This document shows positions 17,412 to 24,474 of a stretch of DNA of 64,000 nt, in pieces. The notes below the pieces were generated by a model. That model was not told the DNA's origin. It was given only the letters and a program-made list of their open reading frames with translations, and did not search any database. Where the stretch lies: the NCBI RefSeq assembly GCF_013409645.1, contig NZ_JACCBG010000001.1, forward strand, positions 1,982,001-2,046,000. The letters are read 5' to 3'. Positions within the stretch are counted from its first letter, which is position 1, and the number at the start of each line of letters is the position of its first letter. The DNA is from Nocardioides panaciterrulae (GTDB taxonomy: Bacteria > Actinomycetota > Actinomycetes > Propionibacteriales > Nocardioidaceae). The translations under genes were made by a program, and so were the position numbers.

Positions 17412-18635
17412 ATGGACGACTTCCCGCCGTACCCCGCCGGACTCCGCCTCGCCGGCCGCGAGGTCGTCGTGGTCGGCGGCGGCCACGTGGCCCAGCGGCG
17501 GGTGCCCGCGCTGCTGGCGGTGGGGGCGCTGGTCACGGTCGTCTCGCCGGTGGTGACCCCGGCGCTGGAGGGCCTGGTCGGCGGCGGCGAGGTGCGGTGG
17601 GTGCGTCGGCGCTTCGAGAGCGGCGACCTCGACGGCGCGTGGTACGTGATCGCGGCCACCGACGACCACGCCGCCAACGAGCTGGTCGGCGCCGCGGCCG
17701 AGGAGCGGCGCATCTTCTGCGTGCGCTCCGACGACGCCACGCAGGCGTCGGCCTGGACCCCGGCGGTGGGCCGGCACGCCGGGGTGACCGTGGCGGTGCT
17801 GGCCAACCGCGAGCCGCGCCGGTCCGCCGCGGTGCGCGACGAGATCCTCGAGGGGCTGCGCGAGGGCACCATCGTGGCGCGCCACCAGCGCGACCGCCCC
17901 TCGGGCGTGGTGCTGGTCGGCGGCGGCCCCGGCGACCCCGACCTGATGTCGGTGGCCGGGCGCAAGGCACTGATGGAGGCCGACGTCGTCGTCGCCGACC
18001 GGCTGGCACCCCGCGAGCTGCTCAGCGAGCTGCCGAGCGACGTGGAGCTCGTCGACGTGGCCAAGCTGCCGCGAGGCCGCTCGGCCCAGCAGGAGGAGAT
18101 CAACCGGATCATCGTGGCGCGCGCCCTGGAGGGCAAGTGCGTGGTGCGCTTCAAGGGCGGCGACAACTTCGTCTTCGGCCGCGGCTACGAGGAGGTGCTC
18201 GCCTGCCGCGAGGCGGGGGTGCCGGTCACGGTGATCCCCGGGCTCACGAGTCCGGTGGCGGTCCCCGCGGTCGCGGGGATCCCGATCACGCACCGCGGCG
18301 TCGCGCACGAGTTCACGGTGGTCTCCGGGCACCTCCCCCCGGGGCATCCCGAGTCCCTGGTCAACTGGTCGGCGGTCGCCGGCATGAGCGGGACCGTCGT
18401 GCTGATGATGGCGGTGCACAACGCCCCGGCGATCGCCGCCGCGCTGATCGACGGCGGGCGGCCGGACTCCACGCCGGTGGCGATCGTCTGTGACGGCACC
18501 ATGCCGACCGAGCGCACCGTCGTCTCGTCGCTGGGGTCGCTGAAGGAGGACATGGTCGCCCAGGAGGTGCGCGCCCCGGCGATCATCGTGGTCGGCGAGG
18601 TGGTGCGGGTGGCCCATCCGCGACACTTCTCCTGA
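17412..18635 (+). CDS. cobA: SirC-CobA fusion: precorrin-2 dehydrogenase / uroporphyrinogen-III C-methyltransferase
   Basis: 407 residues. Residues 1-150 form an NAD-binding domain (VVVVGGGHVAQRRV, then ATDDHAAN) like Met8/SirC. Residues 160-405 are the SAM-dependent methyltransferase (VLVGGGPGDPDLMSVAGRKAL, VRFKGGDNFVFGRG, VTVIPGLTS). It converts uroporphyrinogen III to precorrin-2 and then sirohydrochlorin, for sirohaem or B12. The short middle segment characteristic of full CysG is reduced, so ferrochelatase activity is doubtful. The gene overlaps the next by one base. Confidence 0.9.
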   Translation: MDDFPPYPAGLRLAGREVVVVGGGHVAQRRVPALLAVGALVTVVSPVVTPALEGLVGGGEVRWVRRRFESGDLDGAWYVIAATDDHAANELVGAAAEERRIFCVRSDDATQASAWTPAVGRHAGVTVAVLANREPRRSAAVRDEILEGLREGTIVARHQRDRPSGVVLVGGGPGDPDLMSVAGRKALMEADVVVADRLAPRELLSELPSDVELVDVAKLPRGRSAQQEEINRIIVARALEGKCVVRFKGGDNFVFGRGYEEVLACREAGVPVTVIPGLTSPVAVPAVAGIPITHRGVAHEFTVVSGHLPPGHPESLVNWSAVAGMSGTVVLMMAVHNAPAIAAALIDGGRPDSTPVAIVCDGTMPTERTVVSSLGSLKEDMVAQEVRAPAIIVVGEVVRVAHPRHFS

Positions 18636-19438
18636 TGAGCCAGCTGATCGAGATCTCCGACCCCGCCGACCCCCGTCTCGCCGACTACCGCGACCTTCGC
18701 GACGTCGAGCTGCGCAAGCACCTCGAGGCCGAGCACGGGCTCTTCCTCGCCGAGGGGGAGAAGGTCGTGCGCCGGGCGGTCGAGGGCGGCCACGCCGCGC
18801 GGTCGTTCCTGATGGCGCCGCGCTGGCTCGAGGGCCTCGGCGACGTGCTCGACCGCAGCGACGCGCCCTGCTACGTGGTGTCCGAGGCGCTGGCCGAGCA
18901 GGTGACCGGCTTCCACGTCCACCGCGGCGCGCTGGCCTCCCTCGAGCGGCGTCCGCTGCCCTCGGTGGACTCGGTGCTCACCGGGGCGCGGTCGGTGCTG
19001 GTGCTGGAGGACATCGTCGACCACACGAACGTGGGGGCGATCTTCCGCTCCGGCGCCGCGCTCGGCTTCGACGCGGTGCTGCTGGCGCCACGGTGCGCCG
19101 ACCCGCTCTACCGCCGCGCGATCAAGGTCGCGATGGGCGCGGTGTTCTCGCTGCCCTACGCGCGCCTCGAGGACTGGTACGACGCGCTGCCGCAGCTCTC
19201 GGCCGCGGGCTTCACGACGGTGGCGCTGACCCTGGCCGACGACGCGCGCCCGATCGACGAGGCGGTCGCGGGACTGGACCGGGTCGCGCTGGTGCTCGGC
19301 TCGGAGGGACACGGCCTCTCGGCGCGCTGGCAGCAGGCGGCCGACCGTCGCGCGATCATCCCGATGCAGGCCGGGATCGACTCGCTGAACGTGGCCGCGG
19401 CCACGGCCGTCGCGTGTTACGTCACCGCGCGACGGTGA
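18635..19438 (+). CDS. TrmH-family RNA ribose methyltransferase
   Basis: 267 residues of the SpoU/TrmH (SPOUT) class. An N-terminal RNA-binding domain includes HLEAEHGLFLAEGEKVVRRA; the C-terminal knot has LVLEDIVDHTNVGAIFRSGAAL, LVLGSEGHGLS and IPMQAGIDSLNVAAATAVA. It 2'-O-methylates rRNA or tRNA; the target nucleotide is unknown. ATG 18635 overlaps the upstream stop (TGATG). Confidence 0.92.
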   Translation: MSQLIEISDPADPRLADYRDLRDVELRKHLEAEHGLFLAEGEKVVRRAVEGGHAARSFLMAPRWLEGLGDVLDRSDAPCYVVSEALAEQVTGFHVHRGALASLERRPLPSVDSVLTGARSVLVLEDIVDHTNVGAIFRSGAALGFDAVLLAPRCADPLYRRAIKVAMGAVFSLPYARLEDWYDALPQLSAAGFTTVALTLADDARPIDEAVAGLDRVALVLGSEGHGLSARWQQAADRRAIIPMQAGIDSLNVAAATAVACYVTARR

Positions 19439-19505
19439 CGGCGCCGCCTCGCCATCCCTCGATCGTTGCCACCGAGCTCGCGAAGGGCGGGGGAGAGGCG
19501 TTCCC

Positions 19506-19661
19506 TCACCGGTCCTGAGACACGTCGAGCTCCAGGACGACCTCGAGACCGTCCAGCGGCACGGGCGACGTGAGCTCGGCGCGCGCGAGATCGCCGTCGG
19601 CCAACGCCGCGAGGGTGGCGGCATCCAGCCGGACGATGCGGACGCGGGGGAGCGGGGTCAC
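19506..19661 (-). pseudogene. Possible remnant of a GNAT acetyltransferase N-terminus
   Basis: A 51-codon reading frame (GTG start) encodes LPRVRIVRLDAATLAALADGDLARAEL, which resembles the first residues of small GNAT acetyltransferases, then stops where the fold would continue. No continuation was found in the 67 bases downstream. It could instead be a short genuine protein. It lies at the edge of the variable strip. Confidence 0.35.
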
Positions 19662-19705
19662 GGACACAGCAGCAATGATGACGCGACCGCTCAGATGGGA
19701 AAGCG

Positions 19706-20245
19706 ATGACCACGCGACCGACTCTGTTCCTGACCGTAGGACTGCCGGGCACCGGGAAGACCACCGAAGCAAGGCGCATCGAGGTCGAGGAGGAGGCTCT
19801 TCGTCTCACGAAGGACGAGTGGGTCAAGGCCCTGTACGGGCTCGCGAACCCGCCGTCGGTCTCGGACGTGATCGAAGGACGGCTCGTCGAGATCGGGCTG
19901 CGCGCTCTCGAACTCGGCGTCAACGTCGTCATCGACTTCGGCCTCTGGGGTCGAGACGAGCGCTCGGCGCTACGGCAGGCGGCCGCCGATCTCGGCGCCG
20001 CGGTGGAGATGCGCTACTTCGAGCTCCCGCCGGCCGAGCAGCGGAGGCGACTTGACCGGCGCCAAGCCGAAGAACCGCACACGACGTGGCACATGTCCGA
20101 CGAGGAGCTCGCCGAGTGGGCTGCCCTCATCAGCATTCCGACGCAAGGCGAGCTCGACGGCAGTGAACCTCTCGATCGCCCGCCGGCAGGATTCGCGACT
20201 TGGGAGGGTTGGCGCAGGCATCGCTGGCCTCCGTCGGTCCCCTGA
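19706..20245 (+). CDS. P-loop ATP-binding protein (zeta-toxin/kinase-like)
   Basis: 179 residues. Walker A GLPGTGKTT is at residues 12-20, a middle helix-rich region follows, and NVVIDFGLWGRDERSALR corresponds to the Walker B and lid region. It resembles small orphan kinases near chloramphenicol phosphotransferase and zeta toxins. No antitoxin-like gene is adjacent. Codons ending in A or T are commoner than in the neighbours, suggesting recent acquisition. Function is unknown. Confidence 0.75.
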   Translation: MTTRPTLFLTVGLPGTGKTTEARRIEVEEEALRLTKDEWVKALYGLANPPSVSDVIEGRLVEIGLRALELGVNVVIDFGLWGRDERSALRQAAADLGAAVEMRYFELPPAEQRRRLDRRQAEEPHTTWHMSDEELAEWAALISIPTQGELDGSEPLDRPPAGFATWEGWRRHRWPPSVP

Positions 20246-20257
20246 CCCGAAGACTTC

Positions 20258-20313
20258 GAGCCTGAGGCTCATAGGCCGACCAACTCGCTGTCGACCCCAA
20301 GGGGGGCACCCCC
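20258..20313 (+). terminator. Two hairpins after the P-loop gene
   Basis: GAGCC-TGA-GGCTC at 20258-20270 and GGGGG-GCA-CCCCC at 20301-20313. Neither is followed by a T-run. The second ends 18 bases before the hydrolase start. Confidence 0.4.
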
Positions 20314-20331
20314 AGTGAGAGGATGGGCCGT

Positions 20332-21092
20332 GTGACCGAGCGAACCTGGTTCCCCAGCAGCAGCGGACCCAGGCTCGGTGGCCTGATCGACCTTCCCGAG
20401 GGGCCGACCCGCGGCTGGGGGTGTTCTCCCACGGGTTCACGCTGGGCAAGGACAGCCCCGCGGCCAGCCGCATCTGCAAGCAGCTGGCCCGCGAGGGCAT
20501 CGGCATGCTGCGCTTCGACAACCTCGGGCTCGGCGACTCCGGCGGCGACTGGGGCGACGGGTCGTTCTCCCACAAGGTCGCCGACACCGCACAGGCGGTC
20601 AGGTCCATGAACGAGTCGGGGCGCGAGGTGCGGCTGCTGGTGGGGCACTCCTTCGGTGGGGCCGCGGTCATCGCGGCCGCGCACGAGCTCGACTCGGTGC
20701 GCGCGGTGGTGAGCATCGGCGCGCCGTACGAACCCAGCCACGTCGAGCACCACTACGACGCGCTGATGGAAAGGATCTTCGCCGACGGCGAGGCGCCGTT
20801 CCTCATGGGCGGCAAGGCGCTCACGCTCCGGCGGGACTTCATCGAGGACGTGCACGCGGCGGACCTGCGCGAGCAGATCCGCACCCTGCACCGGGCGCTG
20901 CTCGTGATGCACTCCCCGACCGACAACATGGTGGGCATCGAGAACGCCAGCGAGATCTTCCGGACCGCGCGCCACCCGCGCAGCTTCGTGTCGCTGGAGG
21001 GCGCGGACCACCTGCTCACCGGCCGCAACCAGGCCAAGCGAGCGGCCCGCATCATCAGCGCCTGGGCGGATCCCTACCTCGCCGACGGGTGA
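20332..21092 (+). pseudogene. Alpha/beta hydrolase, frameshifted near codon 30
   Basis: The first 30 codons (GTG 20332: TERTWFPSSSGPRLGGLIDLPEGP) are in one frame, and the rest (VFSHGFTLGKDSPAASR to the stop) is in the next, joined at a run of five G at about 20416-20421. One more G would restore RGWGVFSHG and an intact hydrolase of about 253 residues, with nucleophile GHSFGG and His in GADHLLT. The family is often fused to an OsmC domain, absent here. Either the gene is broken, or the base is a sequencing error; GTG 20421 could make a shortened product. Confidence 0.75.
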
Positions 21093-21105
21093 GTGGTCAG
21101 AACGG

Positions 21106-21714
21106 TCAGGTGGGGGCGACCGTCCGGGTCATCACGCAGTTCTTCTGCCCCTTGGCCCGCTCGAAGGTGAAGCCGGCCTCCTCGTACATCCGGCGCGTGC
21201 CGTTGTAGAGGAAGGACGACGACATCTTCTTGCCCTCCGGCTGCTTCGCCATGTCGTGGGGGTAACCCTCTACGACCCCGCCGCCCGCCTCGGCGATCAG
21301 GTCGAGGGCGCCGCGCAGGGCCAGGGCCGCCACCCCGCGCCGCCGGTAGCGCTTGTCCACGAAGATGCAGGTGACCCGGTAGTCCGGCGGTCGGACCATC
21401 CCCGCCTCGTACTCCTGGCGGTGGTGGATGTTGGGCAGCTCCGCCGGCGGCCCGTACTCCGCCCAACCGACCGCCTCCTCGCCGTGGAAGACCAGCGCGG
21501 CGTGCGCCCGTCCCTCCTCGACCAGGCAGCGCTTCAGGTCGCGGTTGCTCTCGTAGGTGCGGTCCTTGTCGCGGGAGAGGGTGTGGAACCAGGTGCACCA
21601 GCACCCGCCGAAGACACCGCCGTGCCGCTCGACCAGGTCGGCGAAGGCGGGCCAGGTGTCGGCCGTGAGCGGCCGGATCGTGAGCTCGTCGGAGGCGATG
21701 ACGGTGCCGGACAT
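21106..21714 (-). CDS. GNAT-family N-acetyltransferase
   Basis: 202 residues. The acetyl-CoA loop VDKRYRRRGVAALALRGAL is at about residues 120-138; the C-terminal MYEEAGFTFERAKG is typical of GNAT strands 6-7. It has an unusually Trp/Cys-rich N-terminal segment (GGCWCTWFHT). The acceptor is unknown. ATG 21714 is supported by a TAACCT -10 six bases upstream. It is convergent with the frameshifted hydrolase. Confidence 0.85.
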   Translation of the reverse strand: MSGTVIASDELTIRPLTADTWPAFADLVERHGGVFGGCWCTWFHTLSRDKDRTYESNRDLKRCLVEEGRAHAALVFHGEEAVGWAEYGPPAELPNIHHRQEYEAGMVRPPDYRVTCIFVDKRYRRRGVAALALRGALDLIAEAGGGVVEGYPHDMAKQPEGKKMSSSFLYNGTRRMYEEAGFTFERAKGQKNCVMTRTVAPT

Positions 21715-21720
21715 GCGCTC

Positions 21721-21726
21721 AGGTTA
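21721..21726 (-). promoter_or_regulatory. -10 hexamer of GNAT gene
   Basis: TAACCT on the minus strand, 6 bases before ATG 21714. Confidence 0.45.
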
Positions 21727-21771
21727 GGACGCATTCCGGACGATCGGCGTCCGTTGTGGGAAGGCGGCCAC

Positions 21772-23082
21772 TCAGACCGCCAGGACGAGATCGGTGAGGT
21801 AGAGCTCGAGCCTCGTCAGCCCGGGCCTGGAGGCGCCGGGCAGAGGTGGCGCCTGGGAGCGGTAGCGATGGCCGGTGGGGGTGGTGGTCTCGACCGTGTG
21901 CCGCGGACCGGGCCGCGGTCGCGCCCGCCACCCGAGGGCCTCCTTGGCCTGGTTGCAGGCCTCGCACAGCCCCTGGCCGTTGAGCGCGCTGGTGTCACCG
22001 CCGTCGGCGTGCCGCACAGGATGGTCGAGGTGGCGGATAGGGGCGTCGCACCACGGGGTGCGGCAGCGGCCGCCGTCGCGGACCGTGATCAGCCGGCCGA
22101 GGCCGGCGGGGAAGCGTCGGGCTCGGCTGTCCATGGCGATCAGGTCGCCGGCCCGGGGGGAGGTGTAGAGCCGGCGCAGCCAGGCGAGGCCGGCGTCGGC
22201 GGCCGCCGCGACGAGCTGGCGAGCGGTGTCGGCGGGGATGGTGCCGTAGCCGAGGAGCAGGGCGGGCTCGTCGTCGCCGGAGAGCAGGGACCGGTCGGTC
22301 ATCACCAGGGAGAGGTCCACCGGCACCGGCTGGCGGGCCGGTGAGCCGGTGACGCACTCGACCAGCGTGTCGGCCATGACCTGGCCGCGGTTGCGCGGGT
22401 CGCCCTCGTTGCGGGCGGAGTCGGCGGCCCGCTTCAGGGCGGCGTAGACGCCCACACCCTGGGCGACCGGCAGCAGGGCGGTCACGTAGGTCATCGTGTC
22501 GGGCGCGGGCCGGATGGTGACGGCGCGCTCGCTCTCGGCCTTGCGGCTGCGGCGCGCGACGGACTCGGCGTCGAGGCGGTAGGCCAGCTGCTTGACGGCC
22601 GCGACGAGCCGGTGGTCGCCCATCGTCGCGAGCCGCTTCAGATCCCCGCCGATCTCGCGGTCGACGGTCTGCCGGTCCTCCAGGGTGAGGCAGGCGGTCT
22701 CGCGGACGACGAGGGTGGCGCGCCACTCGTTGAGCACGCCGGCCTGGAGGGCGGCGAGAGTGTGGGGCATCTCGTTGGTCAGTGCCTTGGCGAGGCCGAG
22801 GAGACGGCCGCCCTTGTGCGGCGACTCGCGCCTGGCCAGGGCCACCTGCGCCGCGACCCCGGCGGTCTGCTTCTCCTTGCGGACCCCGGCTTCGGCGCGC
22901 TCCTGCCGGGTCATGGCTTCCAGCTCGGCGGAGAGCCGAGCCTGCTCCGCGCACGCGGCGCTCTTGAGCTTCTCCAGCTCCGTGATGCGGTCGATGGTCG
23001 CCGCGGTGTCGGCGGGGCGTGGAAGGCTCGCCAGCGAGCCACGCCACTGGCGGATCTCGTCCGCCGACCCCCGTTCAAACAT
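21772..23082 (-). CDS. DUF222 / HNH endonuclease (13E12-repeat-like)
   Basis: 436 residues. A helical DUF222 region (about 20-300) is followed by an HNH nuclease domain, with CRTPWCDAPIRHLDHPVRHA and GLCEACNQAKEA supplying two CxxC-type zinc sites and the catalytic His. The family is abundant and mobile in actinobacteria, and its biological role is not settled. The start MFERGS at 23082 follows a TATATT -10 by 7 bases; an SOS-like dyad covers the start codon. An in-frame upstream start at 23118 is less likely. Confidence 0.88.
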   Translation of the reverse strand: MFERGSADEIRQWRGSLASLPRPADTAATIDRITELEKLKSAACAEQARLSAELEAMTRQERAEAGVRKEKQTAGVAAQVALARRESPHKGGRLLGLAKALTNEMPHTLAALQAGVLNEWRATLVVRETACLTLEDRQTVDREIGGDLKRLATMGDHRLVAAVKQLAYRLDAESVARRSRKAESERAVTIRPAPDTMTYVTALLPVAQGVGVYAALKRAADSARNEGDPRNRGQVMADTLVECVTGSPARQPVPVDLSLVMTDRSLLSGDDEPALLLGYGTIPADTARQLVAAAADAGLAWLRRLYTSPRAGDLIAMDSRARRFPAGLGRLITVRDGGRCRTPWCDAPIRHLDHPVRHADGGDTSALNGQGLCEACNQAKEALGWRARPRPGPRHTVETTTPTGHRYRSQAPPLPGASRPGLTRLELYLTDLVLAV

Positions 23083-23091
23083 GTCTTTGAA
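23074..23091 (-). promoter_or_regulatory. LexA/SOS-like dyad over the start codon of the DUF222 gene
   Basis: TTCAAA-N6-TTTGAA, with the ATG of the nuclease in the middle. Against the actinobacterial SOS box (TCGAAC-N4-GTTCGA) 12 of 16 positions agree, and the right half differs by one base. Binding would cover the transcription start. Confidence 0.5.
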
Positions 23092-23095
23092 TATA
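23090..23095 (-). promoter_or_regulatory. -10 hexamer of the DUF222/HNH gene
   Basis: TATATT on the minus strand, 7 bases before ATG 23082, in a locally AT-rich patch; it overlaps the SOS-like dyad. Confidence 0.55.
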
Positions 23096-23186
23096 ATCCT
23101 CACGACCAGGGTGAGCAAGGGTCGATTCCGAGGGTGTGGAGGAGGCGGGATCGGGGTCTAGCGTTTGCGTTTCTCGTCCCATCGCC

Positions 23187-23192
23187 TACCGT
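23187..23192 (+). promoter_or_regulatory. -10 hexamer of second P-loop kinase gene
   Basis: TACCGT, 6 bases before ATG 23199. Confidence 0.4.
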
Positions 23193-23198
23193 CCAGCG

Positions 23199-23753
23199 AT
23201 GGGCATGCGGAACTTCCTGGTCGAGGGGGTCTCGGGCACCGGCAAGACATCGGTCTGCAAGGAGCTGCGCCGCCGTGGCTTCCACGCCATCAACGGCGAC
23301 ACCGACCTGGCCTACCAGGGGGATCCGCAAACGGGTGAGCCGACGGACGAATCGCCGTCGCACTGGCATCACATCTGGGACGTGGACAAAGTCCGAGCCC
23401 TGGTCGCCGACCACGATGAGCCGGTCACCTTCTTCTGCGGGGGCTCGCGGAACTTCTCGAGGTTCCAGGACCTGTTCGACGGCGTCTTCGTGCTGGAGGT
23501 CGACCTGGAAACCTTGCACAGGCGACTCGACCAGCGACCGGGCGACGAGTTCGGCGCAGAGCGATCGGAACGCGACCTCATCGTTCGGCTGCACCGGACC
23601 AAGGAAGACACCCCGGAGAACGGCATCCCGATCGACGCCACCGCACCGCTCGCTGACGTCGTCGATGAGATCGTGCGCCGATCACAGGCGATCGACGACA
23701 GACCGGACCGAGCTTCGCAGCGAAGGGTCAGCCGCAGCCAAGGTCCTGACTGA
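23199..23753 (+). CDS. P-loop kinase-like ATP-binding protein
   Basis: 184 residues. Walker A GVSGTGKTS is at about residues 9-17 and VTFFCGGSRNFSRF in the middle. The shape resembles small nucleoside or shikimate kinases, with FHAINGDTDLAYQGDP as a possible substrate loop. It is not recognisably a named enzyme. It is the second orphan P-loop protein within 4 kb, and both are single genes with their own promoters. The last 20 residues are charged and may be disordered. Confidence 0.75.
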   Translation: MGMRNFLVEGVSGTGKTSVCKELRRRGFHAINGDTDLAYQGDPQTGEPTDESPSHWHHIWDVDKVRALVADHDEPVTFFCGGSRNFSRFQDLFDGVFVLEVDLETLHRRLDQRPGDEFGAERSERDLIVRLHRTKEDTPENGIPIDATAPLADVVDEIVRRSQAIDDRPDRASQRRVSRSQGPD

Positions 23754-23767
23754 CCGCATCAGTCAGG
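23745..23767. terminator. Bidirectional terminator between P-loop kinase gene and def
   Basis: Perfect hairpin with 9-base arms (CCTGACTGA and TCAGTCAGG) and loop CCGCA. It contains the stop codon of both convergent genes. Confidence 0.6.
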
Positions 23768-24347
23768 CGGGCCAGTCCTCCGGGTACTCCTCGACGGCCT
23801 TGTCGTGCTGCTTCTGGAGCTTCTTGCGCGCCTTGGTGGAGATCCGGTCCCCGAAGACGACCCCCCGGGTGTGGTCGGTCTCGTGCTGCAGGCAGCGGGC
23901 GAGCAGCCCGGTGCCGGAGAACTCCACCGGCTCACCCTCCAGGCCGAAGCCCCGGACCGTCGCGATGTCCGGTCGGGCGCACTCGACGAACGCCCCCGGG
24001 AACGACAGGCAGCCCTCGTCGCCGTCGTCGAGCTGGCGGTCGCGACCCTCGGGCAGGGTGAGCTCGGGGTTGCACACGACGCCGACGGTGCGCTCACCGT
24101 CGGCGTCCGGGCAGTCGAAGACGAAGACGGCGAGGTCCACGCCGACCTGGCAGGCGGCCAGCCCCACCCCGTCGGCGGCGTACATCGTGGCCACCATGTC
24201 GGCGACCAGCGAGCGCAGGTCGGCGTCGTACGCCGTCACCGGCTGCTGCGGGCGGTGCATCACGGGGGTGCCCCAGCGGGTCATCGGTCGGACGGTGCCA
24301 CCCTCGGGGAGCGGACCGTGAGGAGCGTGCGCGGGGGCGTCGGGCAT
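23763..24347 (-). CDS. def: Peptide deformylase
   Basis: 194 residues. All three family motifs are present: GVGLAACQVG, EGCLSFPG (metal-binding Cys) and QHETDH (HEXXH). It removes the formyl group from new proteins. A short N-terminal extension rich in His and Pro precedes VRPMTRWGTPVMHRP. ATG 24347 is supported by a TAGGCT -10 seven bases upstream. The downstream terminator is shared with the convergent kinase gene. Confidence 0.95.
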   Translation of the reverse strand: MPDAPAHAPHGPLPEGGTVRPMTRWGTPVMHRPQQPVTAYDADLRSLVADMVATMYAADGVGLAACQVGVDLAVFVFDCPDADGERTVGVVCNPELTLPEGRDRQLDDGDEGCLSFPGAFVECARPDIATVRGFGLEGEPVEFSGTGLLARCLQHETDHTRGVVFGDRISTKARKKLQKQHDKAVEEYPEDWPA

Positions 24348-24354
24348 GGGCGGG

Positions 24355-24360
24355 AGCCTA
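24355..24360 (-). promoter_or_regulatory. -10 hexamer of def
   Basis: TAGGCT on the minus strand, 7 bases before ATG 24347. Confidence 0.5.
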
Positions 24361-24449
24361 GGACTCGACCGGCTCGACCGCCGAATCTGGCGCCCGGCCC
24401 CCGCCCGCCTCCCTGTGACCCGGGACACGGGAGACGCTGTAGCCGGGAG

Positions 24450-24466
24450 TGTAACTCCGAGTTACA
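24450..24466 (+). promoter_or_regulatory. Operator-like palindrome before acyl-CoA dehydrogenase operon
   Basis: TGTAACTC-C-GAGTTACA, a perfect 8+1+8 inverted repeat overlapping the -10 (TACATT, 24463-24468) of the dehydrogenase operon. It suits a TetR-type or FadR-like repressor. Confidence 0.6.
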
Positions 24467-24468
24467 TT
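24463..24468 (+). promoter_or_regulatory. -10 hexamer of the acyl-CoA dehydrogenase operon
   Basis: TACATT, 6 bases before ATG 24475; its first four bases lie in the palindromic operator. Confidence 0.5.
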
Positions 24469-24474
24469 GAAGGC

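Noticed and set aside
19706..20245. Toxin of a zeta-type toxin-antitoxin pair
   Set aside because: No antitoxin-sized gene is coupled to it, and the ATP-binding loop alone does not separate toxins from harmless kinases.
19506..23753. Possible genomic island with an integrase or tRNA attachment site
   Set aside because: No integrase, no tRNA and no direct repeats at the ends were seen; only gene content suggests variability.
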